DNA from: Vibrio orientalis CIP 102891 = ATCC 33934
Lineage (GTDB): Bacteria > Pseudomonadota > Gammaproteobacteria > Enterobacterales > Vibrionaceae
Direction of reading: 5' to 3'
NCBI RefSeq assembly: GCF_000176235.1
Contig: NZ_ACZV01000001.1
Location: forward strand, 1-64,000
DNA: 64,000 nt
The translations under genes and the position numbers were made by a program. Position 1 is the first letter of the stretch. Each line of letters begins with the position of its first letter. Below the pieces are notes generated by a model. That model saw only the letters and a program-made list of their open reading frames with translations. It had not been told where the DNA came from and did no database searches. Shown in pieces: positions 30,506 through 39,516 of the stretch.

Positions 30506-31515
30506 GGCAATAGCCAACGGGTTTTGCCGGATTTTGCCAGCCACCAGCTCATCATTAATGCACCGCCGCCACTCAAGACAATCCATACAGGGATAACCCA
30601 GGCTGGGTGTCCTTGGTACCAACCAAACGCTTTCATTGGCCATAAGAAGATAGGATGAAGAATATAAATCCCCAGACTGTGCTGGCTGATAAAACCAATG
30701 ACCTTGTTGGCTTGCGCCGATAAGCCCTCACCAAAGTAGCGGCATAACATAAAGAGCATACTCGCCGCCAAAATCACATTGAGTGTCTTATAGGACAACC
30801 AACGCCCGACCGTATACTCGCCAGCGAGCTCGCTGTTATGAATCACCATATAAGCCGTTGTCACTAACGCTGCTAAACCTAGTAACGTAAACAGCGCAAC
30901 ATAGCCTTTCGACAAGGGAACACGTTGATAGAGCAGATAGCCTAATGGCAAATAGCCGCTGTAAAGCCACAGCTGGTTGCTCCACGGTCCATCGATTTTG
31001 AGTAAGTACATCAGCGATGTCACGAGCCAGACCGCGACAAAGCCATACAAGGCACTCGCACCATAGCGCTTAACCACCAACTGGAAAAACGGGATAACAA
31101 AATAGAGTGGGATAAAGTAGTAAAAGAACCCAAGGTGGTAATAGGTTGCGTGTGATGAGCTATCCGCCAGCACTTGCTGCGTCACTGAAAAGTCATAGCC
31201 GCTACTTGTAAGGCCTGAAAGCAGAGCGTAAAAGAGTGACCAAATGAGAAACGGTACTAGCACCTTGCCTAAACGCCGTTTGACATAATACTTGGCATCA
31301 AATGGGCGCTTATCACTCAGCATCAAGGCGCCAGTAATTAGAATAAATACCGGTACGGCCCAGCGAGTGACACTGTTTACCCCCACTGCCGTTGCCCATT
31401 CACCGAAAGGGATCACACCAAACTCGTGTCGATACGGCGCTAACACATGAATCGCTATGACCGCAACTGCAGCCACACAACGTAGCAAATCAAAAAACAG
31501 AACCCTTTCTCTCAT
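30502..31515 (-). CDS. Membrane acyltransferase, family 3 (WecH/OafA-like)
   Basis: A 337-residue protein with about ten transmembrane segments, opening with RVLFFDLLRCVAAVAVIAIHVL, the acyltransferase-3 signature in which the histidine is catalytic. Members O-acetylate surface polysaccharides or glycopeptides; the closest resemblance is to WecH, which acetylates enterobacterial common antigen. The acceptor is unknown. A terminator separates it from arsJ upstream. Confidence 0.8.
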   Translation of the reverse strand: MRERVLFFDLLRCVAAVAVIAIHVLAPYRHEFGVIPFGEWATAVGVNSVTRWAVPVFILITGALMLSDKRPFDAKYYVKRRLGKVLVPFLIWSLFYALLSGLTSSGYDFSVTQQVLADSSSHATYYHLGFFYYFIPLYFVIPFFQLVVKRYGASALYGFVAVWLVTSLMYLLKIDGPWSNQLWLYSGYLPLGYLLYQRVPLSKGYVALFTLLGLAALVTTAYMVIHNSELAGEYTVGRWLSYKTLNVILAASMLFMLCRYFGEGLSAQANKVIGFISQHSLGIYILHPIFLWPMKAFGWYQGHPAWVIPVWIVLSGGGALMMSWWLAKSGKTRWLLP

Positions 31516-31553
31516 ACTGCCACCTTCGAAAAATAACCTCTTGAATATAGCAA

Positions 31554-31591
31554 TAAAAAAGCTGACCGCATTAGAAACTTGGTCAGCTTTT
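31554..31591 (-). terminator. Terminator after arsJ
   Basis: Stem AAGCTGACC-GCATTAGAAACTT-GGTCAGCTT with six A on the left (T-run on the minus strand), 23 bases past the arsJ stop. Confidence 0.8.
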
Positions 31592-31613
31592 AGTCAATAA
31601 ATATTCAGATTAC

Positions 31614-32834
31614 TTAGACGATTACCGGCGGTTTCACTTTCGGTAGTTTGAGTGAAATCAGCGTAGTTAAGGCAAGGAAAACGAACGATACCCACAAACA
31701 TGCCGATAAACCTGCCATCTGAAACACCCAGCCAGACAAGATCGTTCCGATTAAGCGCCCCATCGCATTTGCCATGTAATAAAAACCGACATCTAAAGAG
31801 ACACCATCACCTTTGGCATAACTGACGATTAGATAAGAGTGAAGCGAGGAGTTCACTGCAAAAATAGCACCGAACAACATCAATCCGCCGATGATCACAA
31901 GCTCTGGCTGCCAACCAATTTGTACCGCGTAAGCAATGCCTGCTGTCACCAATGCGAGTAGCCCCGCCCATATCAAAGCTGCGTGTCCATCTGGCACCTT
32001 ACCTTGTGCTTTCCCGGTAATTTTAGGCGCAACGCCTTGCACGACACCATAAGCGATCGTCCAGGCTGCTAAGAAGCCGCCCACCATTGAATGATCCCAG
32101 CCAAATACGCTTCCTAGATAGATTGGCAGAGCAATCACAAACCACACGTCACGCGCACCAAAGAGGAACATACGTGCCGCGGAGAGAATATTAATCGATT
32201 CAGACTTTGAGAACAGTTGGCTAAACTTAGGTTTGGTCTTCGCTTTGCCCATATCCGCTTCAAGGCTAAGCATACTGCCGATAAAGACCAGCGTCAGCAC
32301 TGCTGCCATTGACAGTACCGCATACTTGAAACCAATGAGAGACAGCAGCAAACCACCAACGAAGAAGCCCGCCCCTTTCAGGGCATTTTTCGATCCGGTT
32401 AGAATTGCGATCCACTTATACAGCGAACCTTGCTGCTCATCAGGAACCAGAGTCTTGATTGAGCTTTTCGCACTCATCTTATTCAGGTCTTTGGCGATCC
32501 CAGACAGAGCTTGCGCGGCCATGACCCAAGGAATGGTCAACATCGCACTTGGTACAGCAAGCATCAAAAGCGCAACAATCTGCATTCCAAGCCCAAGGTT
32601 CATGGTTTTATTGAGACCAAGACGAGCGCCTAACCAGCCACCAATCAGGTTTGTCACGACACCAAAGAATTCGTAGAAAAGAAACAGTGAGGCGATCTCT
32701 AACGAGCTGTAGCCCAGACCATAAAAGTGCAACACCACCAGCATGCGAAGTGCACCGTCCGTGATGGTGAAGTTCCAATAGTTGAATGTCACCAACATGT
32801 ATTGGCGCACGCTTTTGCTTAGGCTTGAGAACAT
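31614..32834 (-). CDS. arsJ: ArsJ, organoarsenical (1-arseno-3-phosphoglycerate) efflux MFS permease
   Basis: A 406-residue major-facilitator protein with twelve predicted helices. The N-terminal segment (VTFNYWNFTITDGALRMLVV) and the GIAKDLNKMSAKSSIKTLVP region are characteristic of ArsJ. By family knowledge it exports 1-arseno-3-phosphoglycerate made by the linked GAPDH from arsenate, and so gives arsenate resistance. It is the last gene of arsR-gapdh-phosphatase-arsJ. Confidence 0.92.
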   Translation of the reverse strand: MFSSLSKSVRQYMLVTFNYWNFTITDGALRMLVVLHFYGLGYSSLEIASLFLFYEFFGVVTNLIGGWLGARLGLNKTMNLGLGMQIVALLMLAVPSAMLTIPWVMAAQALSGIAKDLNKMSAKSSIKTLVPDEQQGSLYKWIAILTGSKNALKGAGFFVGGLLLSLIGFKYAVLSMAAVLTLVFIGSMLSLEADMGKAKTKPKFSQLFSKSESINILSAARMFLFGARDVWFVIALPIYLGSVFGWDHSMVGGFLAAWTIAYGVVQGVAPKITGKAQGKVPDGHAALIWAGLLALVTAGIAYAVQIGWQPELVIIGGLMLFGAIFAVNSSLHSYLIVSYAKGDGVSLDVGFYYMANAMGRLIGTILSGWVFQMAGLSACLWVSFVFLALTTLISLKLPKVKPPVIV

Positions 32835-32880
32835 AACATCACACCTATTAACTCGATGAAAAGCGAAAGGAAACGGTTTT

Positions 32881-32915
32881 CAGAGCTTTTGGATCATGAT
32901 GTTCCAAAAGCTCTG
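32881..32915 (-). other. Long perfect hairpin between phosphatase and arsJ
   Basis: CAGAGCTTTTGGA and TCCAAAAGCTCTG (13 bp each) form a perfect stem around a nine-base loop in the 96-base gap. No T-run follows on the minus strand, so it is not an obvious terminator. It could stabilise the upstream mRNA, slow ribosomes or attenuate arsJ. Confidence 0.7.
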
Positions 32916-32930
32916 ATCGCTAAGTAGGGA

Positions 32931-33422
32931 CTACTTTTGCGCAACCGCGTTGATGTAATCGACTTGAATTGGTTTGGTAAAAGCTCCAGGACGTAATGCC
33001 TGCACTTCTTGAACAATCTTGTCCAAATCCCAACCTTTTTCTAGCAGTAGATGAGCAGCAAATAACCCTGTACGGCCAGAACCGCCCATACAATGCATCG
33101 CGACCTTACCTCCGCTATTCACAATCTTGTGTAACTCAGGGCTGGCAGCTTGCCATTTCGCTGCAAACTCAGCGCCCGGTGCACAATCATCTTCAATTTC
33201 AATTTGGAACCACTGCATACCTAGCGCACGTGTTTTCTCGCCAAGTGCTGCCACGTCTTTGCTTGCAAGCTCCGCGTCATCTAACGCAGTAACAATCGCT
33301 TCAACACCTTGCTCTTTAAGCTGCGCTAGCGATGAATCTAGATCCGCCTCTTTCGTGCCTGGACACGGAGTAAGTACTAACGCACCAGCATCTAAATCAA
33401 GTTGCCATGTAGGATGTGACAT
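32931..33422 (-). CDS. CDKN3-like protein-tyrosine/dual-specificity phosphatase
   Basis: A 163-residue soluble protein with the Cys-phosphatase signature HCMGGSGRTG (CX5R, about residue 108-117). The general-acid loop candidate is DDCAPG (about residue 78). The overall pattern resembles the CDKN3 (KAP) branch. Physiological substrate unknown. I chose the ATG at 33422 (MSHPTWQ) because GGGA lies at proper distance; ATG and TTG codons six and twelve bases upstream are alternatives. It lies inside the arsenate operon, between gapdh and arsJ. Confidence 0.85.
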   Translation of the reverse strand: MSHPTWQLDLDAGALVLTPCPGTKEADLDSSLAQLKEQGVEAIVTALDDAELASKDVAALGEKTRALGMQWFQIEIEDDCAPGAEFAAKWQAASPELHKIVNSGGKVAMHCMGGSGRTGLFAAHLLLEKGWDLDKIVQEVQALRPGAFTKPIQVDYINAVAQK

Positions 33423-33452
33423 ATTCATTCCCAAAATTCTTATGTGTTTTAC

Positions 33453-33582
33453 TAATACTCAAAATAATTGGATTTGCAGCTAGGCAACAAGTAAGTTCAG
33501 CCCTATGAGCATAGGTTCTCTATGTGATTAGGGTGAACTTACGCAGTTAACAACGCTGCAGATTCAAGTATGAAGAGTATTA
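33453..33582. repeat. ERIC-like repeat, copy A
   Basis: An imperfect palindrome of about 128 bases with near-inverted ends (AATACTC at 33454, GAGTATT at 33575). The central part (about 33497-33537) folds as TTCAGCCCTA...TAGGGTGAA with an inner CATAG/CTATG. The second half resembles the enterobacterial ERIC 3' half. Its right end merges with the TAA of gapdh. A related copy lies at 46571-46714. Confidence 0.8.
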
Positions 33583-34581
33583 TGCTAAGCCAACGGTACG
33601 AACTAGCTCAGCTGTACGTGTTGCGTAACCCATTTCGTTATCATACCAAGCGTAGATCTTAACCATACGCTTACCCACCAGCATGGTTGAGAGTGCATCT
33701 ACAATCGTCGAGCGTTGGTCACCTTTGTAATCGATAGAAACCAGTGGACGCTCTTCAAAGCCAAGAATACCTTTCAGTTCATTCTCAGACGCTTCTTTCA
33801 GCATCGCGTTCACTTCTTCTGCCGTGGTGTCTTGCTTCACTTCGAAGATGATGTCGGTCAAAGACGCGTTCGCTAGTGGTACACGCACTGCATGACCGTT
33901 AATACGGTTTTCAAGCTCAGGGAAAATCTCAACAATCGCTTTAGCACTGCCCGTTGTGGTTGGGATAAGGCTCATACCACACGCACGCGCACGACGTAGG
34001 TCTTTGTGCGGCGCATCGAGAATAGTTTGGGTGTTAGTTAGGTCGTGAATGGTGGTGAATGATGCGTTCTCGATACCAAGCTTCTCATTGATAACTTTAA
34101 CCACAGGCGCAATACAGTTTGTAGTACACGATGCCGCTGTTACGATCTTGTGCACCGCTGGGTCAAAGATATTGTCATTCACACCGACAACGATGTTGGC
34201 AATGCCCTCTTCTTTCACAGGTGCAGATACCACAACACGCTTCACACCTTGCTCTAGGTATTTGTTTAGGAAAGATGTCTTACGGTGAACGCCTGTCGCT
34301 TCGATAACCACATCACAGCCAGACCAATCGATCGCATCGATGTCACGCTCTTGCGTTGTTTTGATGCGCTGACCGTTGATGACCATCTCATCGCCTTCAA
34401 CCACCACTTCATGGTTCCAGCGACCTTGCACTGAGTCGAACTCTAGAAGGTGTGCCAGTGTCGCTGTGTCACCTGCGACATCATTAATTTGTACAAACTC
34501 TAGCTCTGCCCAGTCGAATGCCGCGCGAAGTGCTAGGCGACCAATACGGCCAAAACCATTAATACCTACTTTAACTGTCAT
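33580..34581 (-). CDS. ArsJ-associated glyceraldehyde-3-phosphate dehydrogenase
   Basis: A 333-residue GAPDH with the Rossmann motif [11 protein letters not shown] and the catalytic cysteine in SCTTNC. The genetic link with arsR and arsJ marks it as the arsenate-dedicated paralogue: it can use arsenate in place of phosphate, making 1-arseno-3-phosphoglycerate for export. A housekeeping gapA must lie elsewhere. Its stop codon abuts an ERIC-like repeat. Operon position: second after arsR, 32 bases away. Confidence 0.92.
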   Translation of the reverse strand: MTVKVGINGFGRIGRLALRAAFDWAELEFVQINDVAGDTATLAHLLEFDSVQGRWNHEVVVEGDEMVINGQRIKTTQERDIDAIDWSGCDVVIEATGVHRKTSFLNKYLEQGVKRVVVSAPVKEEGIANIVVGVNDNIFDPAVHKIVTAASCTTNCIAPVVKVINEKLGIENASFTTIHDLTNTQTILDAPHKDLRRARACGMSLIPTTTGSAKAIVEIFPELENRINGHAVRVPLANASLTDIIFEVKQDTTAEEVNAMLKEASENELKGILGFEERPLVSIDYKGDQRSTIVDALSTMLVGKRMVKIYAWYDNEMGYATRTAELVRTVGLA

Positions 34582-34613
34582 ATCTCTATTCTCTCAGCTA
34601 ATAATTAAATTCA

Positions 34614-34955
34614 TTAAACGCAACACTGTGGGCGTGAAGTCATCGCCTCTAGTCGCTCAATATCTTGCTTGTATTCGGTTTTCAAACAGTTAGATGCAAT
34701 AAGGTCATCGATTAACTTTAGCATCCAGCCGGGTAAATCATTTGAAAGGCGGTAAAACACCCATTGACCTTGACGAACGTCTGTCAGAATCCCACTCGAG
34801 CGTAACTGCGCGAGATGGCGAGAAACCTTTGGCTGACTTTCTTGCAGTGCTTCAGTCAACTCACCAACAGATAAACACTCTTGGCGAACAACCATCATCA
34901 AACAGCGTACACGTGTCTCATCGGACAATAATTTAAAAAACTGGTGAGGAAGCAT
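34614..34955 (-). CDS. arsR: ArsR-family metalloregulatory repressor
   Basis: A 113-residue winged-helix repressor (core QPKVSRHLAQLRSSGILTDVRQG) that heads the arsenate operon. It lacks the E. coli ELCVCDL cysteine motif. Candidate As(III) ligands are Cys18, Cys27 and the C-terminal Cys pair (PQCCV), similar to other ArsR types in which cysteines moved within the fold. The likely operator lies just upstream. Confidence 0.88.
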   Translation of the reverse strand: MLPHQFFKLLSDETRVRCLMMVVRQECLSVGELTEALQESQPKVSRHLAQLRSSGILTDVRQGQWVFYRLSNDLPGWMLKLIDDLIASNCLKTEYKQDIERLEAMTSRPQCCV

Positions 34956-34959
34956 CTTA

Positions 34960-35030
34960 TATACTCATATCTGGATATGCATATATATTAGATCGAAGAG
35001 CATATACGTCAAGCCATATATGCTAATTGT
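34960..35030. promoter_or_regulatory. Candidate ArsR operator/promoter region
   Basis: Directly upstream of arsR is a dense set of short palindromes: ATATGCATAT (34975-34984), GCATATAT, CATATA and CATATATGC (about 35015-35023). Such AT-rich dyads are typical ArsR targets. Read by eye; exact operator bounds unknown. Confidence 0.45.
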
Positions 35031-35062
35031 CATAAAAGTTTCATTTAGAGAAAGAAGACAGG

Positions 35063-36301
35063 TTAGATGATGGTATTGAGCTCTTGGCTCCAACGTTGTG
35101 CCTGAGAAATACGCGGCATGACATCATTTACAGAAACATTCAGTTGCTGGCAAACCGCTTCTACGCCGTGCCAATCGGCTTTTTCGTAGCACTCTTCAAG
35201 CTGAAGTAGCTGCCCGTACGGACCTTCACGATTCAGTAGGGCCTGCTTGATTGAAGCACACAACGGCAATTGCTCAACCAGCTCTTTAAGCGACACATCG
35301 AGCAAAGCATCAAGCAACGAAAATAGACCAATTAAGAAAGCCTGCTCTCGGAACTGACTGAATGGATTCTCGTGTGCCATTAGCATAAAGAATTGCGCAC
35401 GTTGCAACGACAAGGTGTAGAGTTCTTTGGGTTTATTGACCGAAACAAACGAAGCCACCGCCAGTGAAACAAACATCTTCAGTTTGTCTTGGCCCAAATA
35501 GACTAACGCTTGCCTAAAAGAGGAAATTGGCACTTCGGTGCGATCCGACAGGGTGTTAACAAAGCGCAGCAGCTTATAGGAAAGCGCGACGTCTTTAGCC
35601 ACAATCGCCTCCACCTTCAAAAAGTCGACCTCCGGTTGGCACACTTCTCGAAATAGCTCCATCGCGATAAGTTGTTCAGGGCTCACATAGCGTTGGCGAA
35701 CAATCTCTGGCTTACTGAAAAAGTAGCCTTGGAAAAAGCTAAATCCCGCCGATCTCGTCGCCAAGTACTCTTCTTCCGACTCGACACGCTCCGCTAAAAA
35801 CTTTCGTTTCGAGCTTTTTGCTTGTAGCTTTTTCACCATCACACAAGCTTGCTCTAAACCGAGTGCCATAATGTCGAGCTTCACGATGTGAACGAAAGGT
35901 AAGAAACGTTCCCACTCAGTAGAATAGACAAAATCATCCAGCGCAATCAGGTAACCATGAGCGTGCAACTGCTTGATGGCGACCAGAAGCTCATCGTTAG
36001 GAATACATGTTTCTAAGACTTCTACCACAATGCGATCTTTAGGCAGGGATAGAGGAAGCTGTCGAACTAGGCTCTCATGAGGAAAATTAATAAAACAGCG
36101 GGATGTCGATAGCGTGGGGTTACTGCCTACGGAGAGGAAGTTTTCCACAATCAGGCGATACGTCGCCCGATTGGGATCTATATGTGCAGGATAAGCATTT
36201 CTTTCACCGTCACGAAACAGCAGCTCATAGCCTAACGTTTGTCGTTTAGCATTGAGGATCGGCTGACGGGCGACGTAGGTTTCTTTGATTCGCTGCGGCA
36301 T
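35063..36301 (-). CDS. EAL-HDOD signalling protein with degenerate EAL domain
   Basis: A 412-residue protein: an EAL-like domain (about residues 10-200) with the signature glutamate motif changed to YELLFRDG, and a C-terminal HDOD domain (about 205-400). Several c-di-GMP phosphodiesterase residues look altered, so it may bind the nucleotide or proteins rather than cut it. This architecture is widespread in vibrios, and relatives take part in c-di-GMP signalling and motility. No neighbour hints at the partner. Confidence 0.82.
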   Translation of the reverse strand: MPQRIKETYVARQPILNAKRQTLGYELLFRDGERNAYPAHIDPNRATYRLIVENFLSVGSNPTLSTSRCFINFPHESLVRQLPLSLPKDRIVVEVLETCIPNDELLVAIKQLHAHGYLIALDDFVYSTEWERFLPFVHIVKLDIMALGLEQACVMVKKLQAKSSKRKFLAERVESEEEYLATRSAGFSFFQGYFFSKPEIVRQRYVSPEQLIAMELFREVCQPEVDFLKVEAIVAKDVALSYKLLRFVNTLSDRTEVPISSFRQALVYLGQDKLKMFVSLAVASFVSVNKPKELYTLSLQRAQFFMLMAHENPFSQFREQAFLIGLFSLLDALLDVSLKELVEQLPLCASIKQALLNREGPYGQLLQLEECYEKADWHGVEAVCQQLNVSVNDVMPRISQAQRWSQELNTII

Positions 36302-36319
36302 CGTGACAGTACGTTCGGT

Positions 36320-36937
36320 TTACGCTTTTGCAGCGGCAAGTAATGCGCCGCAACCCATAAACATTGAGCCGAAAACTTTGTTTATTTTCGACATGATCTT
36401 ATCTGAACGAATAAAGCGCCCCATTTGCGAAGCTAAGCTGGTGTAACCAAGCATTACAACCGCATCAATAAATACGGTTGTCACCCCAAGCACCAGTAAC
36501 TGAGTCAGCTGGTCTTTAGCTGGGTCAATAAACTGCGGAAACAGTGCCACTAGAAAAACAATCGATTTAGGGTTAGTTAGGTTGATCAAGATCGCCTTGC
36601 GCATCAGATTCATACTAGAAAGCTGGCTACCCGCATCAGCCATCGTGATGCTTGAGCGATCGCGCCATTTTTGAATGCCTAACCAGATCAGATACGCCGC
36701 ACCAACCCATTTAATCACACTAAAGGCCAACGCTGATTGAGCCACTAAAGCGCCAATACCAGCACCGACTAACATAATATGAATCGCGAGGCCAACTTGG
36801 AGCCCTGCAATCGCGGCAAGAGAACGCCTTGTGCCATAGCTTAAACCATTACTGATCGAGTTAACCGTACCCGATCCAGGAGCAAGGCTGAACACAATTG
36901 CGGTGACCACATAAGCAAGCCAAACATGCATATCCAT
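36320..36937 (-). CDS. rhtB: Homoserine/threonine exporter, LysE family
   Basis: A 205-residue LysE-family protein with about six hydrophobic segments, opening with the family pattern (FSLAPGSGTVNSISNGLSYG). Closest to RhtB, which exports homoserine and homoserine lactone. It is divergent from the lysophospholipase gene; E. coli rhtB lies near pldB and yigL too. Confidence 0.88.
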   Translation of the reverse strand: MDMHVWLAYVVTAIVFSLAPGSGTVNSISNGLSYGTRRSLAAIAGLQVGLAIHIMLVGAGIGALVAQSALAFSVIKWVGAAYLIWLGIQKWRDRSSITMADAGSQLSSMNLMRKAILINLTNPKSIVFLVALFPQFIDPAKDQLTQLLVLGVTTVFIDAVVMLGYTSLASQMGRFIRSDKIMSKINKVFGSMFMGCGALLAAAKA

Positions 36938-37024
36938 AGTATTTCCTCTCGACTAAACGCTCATAGCCACACATAATCTAGTTCTGTTGCAAAAACTCAA
37001 ACCACAGCCAGGCTTTACTTCACC

Positions 37025-38011
37025 ATGAATGATTCACGCTCCAACATTAGTCCTTCTTATACTCAAGAGTCCGATTTTGAGCAAGTGATCAATAGTAATA
37101 TTGCCAACTTATGGCGCTCTCGTGAAGAAGGCTACCTTAAATCGTTTGATAAGAAAGCTCTTTATTGGATTAAGTTGACTGCGCCTCAACACGATAAAGC
37201 GATTGTTGTGGTTAACGGGCGCATTGAATGTACCTCCAAATACCAAGAGCTGTTCTACGATCTCTATCAACAAGGCTATGATATTTATTCGTTTGATCAT
37301 CGCGGACAAGGCTTATCTGAGCGCCTAATTGAAGATAAACAAATGGGCTTTGTCGGCGAATTTGCAGACTATGTAAAAGATTTGGCTCAGCTCATTGAAT
37401 ACTTTGATTTATCTGGCTATTCAAAGCGCTATCTCCTTGGCCACTCAATGGGTGGTAATATCGCCACGCGTTACCTACAAACACACGACGCTAAGTTTGA
37501 TGCCGTTGCCCTCAGTGCGCCTATGTATGGCGTTAACCTACCTTGGCACCTCAAACCGGTTGCGACACTGTTGGGCCAAGTACTCACTGCAGTTTACCCA
37601 AAACCAACCTTTGCCCCAGGCCAAGTCGCCTATTACCCAAAACCTTTTGCAGGCAATCTACTCAGTCAAAGCGATGCCCGTTACCATTGGTTCCGCAATT
37701 GGTATGAGCAGCACCCAGAACTGAAAATTGGGGGCGCTAGTACTCAGTGGGTATGGCAAGGGTTAATGGCGTGTAAGCAGTGCTATCTCATGACTCGCCA
37801 TATCAAGACGCCACTATTGGTCATGCAAGCTGGGGATGATCAGATCGTCTCAAATCAGGCGCAAACTCAGTTTATGAAGAAACTCGCTAAGACCCATAGC
37901 CAGTGCGAGTTTAAAATCATTCATGACGCCAAGCATGAGTTGTTGTTTGAACAAGACCAATATCGCAACCAAGCACTGGATGCTACTTTGCAGTTCTTCG
38001 CTCAATACTAA
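37025..38011 (+). CDS. pldB: Alpha/beta hydrolase, lysophospholipase L2-like
   Basis: A 328-residue hydrolase of the serine-aminopeptidase/monoacylglycerol lipase type with the nucleophile elbow LLGHSMGGNIA, catalytic acid (AGDDQIVS) and histidine (DAKHELLFEQ). Matches PldB, an inner-membrane lysophospholipase, in sequence look and genomic place (next to yigL and rhtB). Spaced 109 bases from yigL. Confidence 0.87.
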   Translation: MNDSRSNISPSYTQESDFEQVINSNIANLWRSREEGYLKSFDKKALYWIKLTAPQHDKAIVVVNGRIECTSKYQELFYDLYQQGYDIYSFDHRGQGLSERLIEDKQMGFVGEFADYVKDLAQLIEYFDLSGYSKRYLLGHSMGGNIATRYLQTHDAKFDAVALSAPMYGVNLPWHLKPVATLLGQVLTAVYPKPTFAPGQVAYYPKPFAGNLLSQSDARYHWFRNWYEQHPELKIGGASTQWVWQGLMACKQCYLMTRHIKTPLLVMQAGDDQIVSNQAQTQFMKKLAKTHSQCEFKIIHDAKHELLFEQDQYRNQALDATLQFFAQY

Positions 38012-38120
38012 AATAGGAAATAGCGGAGGGTGATCTTTACCCTCTTTTTCCCCTTTATGTTCAAGTAAAATACCCTCTCTACCCAAATGGGAAACTATTC
38101 GCAGTACATACGAGGGCGAT

Positions 38121-38948
38121 ATGACCGAAGCACGCAAAGATACTCCTTTTCACATTGTAGCCTCAGATCTCGATGGCACTCTTCTCGCACCAAACCACCA
38201 GCTTAGTGCCTACTCCAAAGAGACATTAAAAACACTGCATGAAAAAGGCTTTACCTTTATCTTTGCTACCGGTCGCCACCATGTAGATGTGGCTGGAATT
38301 CGTGAGATTGCCGGCATCCCTGCTTACATGATCACCTCAAATGGCGCGCGCGTTCATGACCAGAACGATCAACTGATGTACAGCAAAAATGTCCCAGAAG
38401 AGCTAGTCCAGCCAGTGATCGATGTGATCCGTCAAGATCCAGAGATTTTTGTCCACATGTACCAAAATGAAGATTGGTTACTGGACCGTGACGATGAAAT
38501 GCTAGCGAAATTCCACAGCGAGTCAGGCTTTGCTTACAAACGCTTTGCAGCGGATGCCGCCCCGACCAATGGCATTGCTAAAGTGTTCTTTACTCATCCA
38601 GAGCAAGACCATGACCACCTAGTTACCTTCGAACAAAAACTGCGTGAAGCGTTTGGTGACCAACTGAATATCGCTTTTTCTACACCTTGGTGTCTTGAAG
38701 TGATGGCTGCAGAAGTGTCTAAGGGCCACGCGCTAGAAGCGGTTGCCAAGTCACTCAACCTAACGTTAGACAACTGTATTGCGTTTGGTGATGGCATGAA
38801 CGATGCGGAGATGCTGGCGATGGCTGGTAAAGGATTGGTGATGGCTACTTCACACCATAAAGTGAAAGAAGCGCTACCAAACAATGAAGTGATCGGCAGT
38901 AACGCAGACGATGCAGTAGCGCATTATCTGCAAGACAACCTGCTATAA
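38121..38948 (+). CDS. yigL: Cof-type HAD-IIB phosphatase YigL
   Basis: A 275-residue HAD-superfamily hydrolase: motif I ASDLDGTLL (nucleophile Asp), motif II FATGR, motif IV FGDGMNDAEM. E. coli YigL dephosphorylates pyridoxal phosphate and sugar phosphates, the latter in phosphosugar stress. Follows pldB as in Enterobacteria and ends in a terminator. Confidence 0.92.
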   Translation: MTEARKDTPFHIVASDLDGTLLAPNHQLSAYSKETLKTLHEKGFTFIFATGRHHVDVAGIREIAGIPAYMITSNGARVHDQNDQLMYSKNVPEELVQPVIDVIRQDPEIFVHMYQNEDWLLDRDDEMLAKFHSESGFAYKRFAADAAPTNGIAKVFFTHPEQDHDHLVTFEQKLREAFGDQLNIAFSTPWCLEVMAAEVSKGHALEAVAKSLNLTLDNCIAFGDGMNDAEMLAMAGKGLVMATSHHKVKEALPNNEVIGSNADDAVAHYLQDNLL

Positions 38949-38968
38949 CGCCACGATTATTCCTCTTC

Positions 38969-39000
38969 ATCAGGCAGCATATCGCTGCCTGATTTGTTTT
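38969..39000 (+). terminator. Terminator after yigL
   Basis: Stem ATCAGGCAGC-ATATC-GCTGCCTGAT followed by TTGTTTTTA. Confidence 0.82.
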
Positions 39001-39007
39001 TATTAGT

Positions 39008-39478
39008 CTAGCGCTGACTTGGCAGCTTTTCTTTATCTAGAATCGCCAGCCACTCTTGCTCACTCACCGGCATGATAGAAAGGCGGTTACCGCGCTTAAC
39101 TAACGGCATGTTTTCCAACTCTGGCATCGCTTTCATCACCGTCAGCGGAATCAAACGCTGCGTTTTGCGCACGAACTCAATATCAACCATCACCCATCTT
39201 GGGTTGTCTGGGCTCGATTTAGGATCGTAATAGTCACTTTCAGGATCGAAGGCAAAATGGTCGGGGTAAGCCTCTTTAGTCACCTTGGCGATACCAGCAA
39301 CGCCAACTTTCTTACACGAAGAGTGGTAAATCAGCACTAAATCGCCCTCTTTTACCTCATCTCGCATCATATTTCGCGCCTGATAATTGCGTACACCTTC
39401 CCAGCAAGAACTATTTTGTGTTCTGAGTGTGTCAATAGAGAAGGTGTCAGGTTCAGTTTTGAATAACCAATATGCCAT
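39008..39478 (-). CDS. EVE-domain protein
   Basis: A 156-residue protein made of one EVE domain (MAYWLFKTEPDTFS opening; VRNYQARNMMRDEVKEGDLV; YHSSCKKVGVAGIAKV). EVE is a PUA-like fold that binds modified bases in DNA or RNA. Stand-alone EVE proteins are common in proteobacteria and their target is unknown. Convergent with yigL, divergent from the lipoprotein gene. Confidence 0.9.
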   Translation of the reverse strand: MAYWLFKTEPDTFSIDTLRTQNSSCWEGVRNYQARNMMRDEVKEGDLVLIYHSSCKKVGVAGIAKVTKEAYPDHFAFDPESDYYDPKSSPDNPRWVMVDIEFVRKTQRLIPLTVMKAMPELENMPLVKRGNRLSIMPVSEQEWLAILDKEKLPSQR

Positions 39479-39516
39479 AATAGAATCCGCCAGTTTCTGA
39501 ATAGGGAAGATATAGC

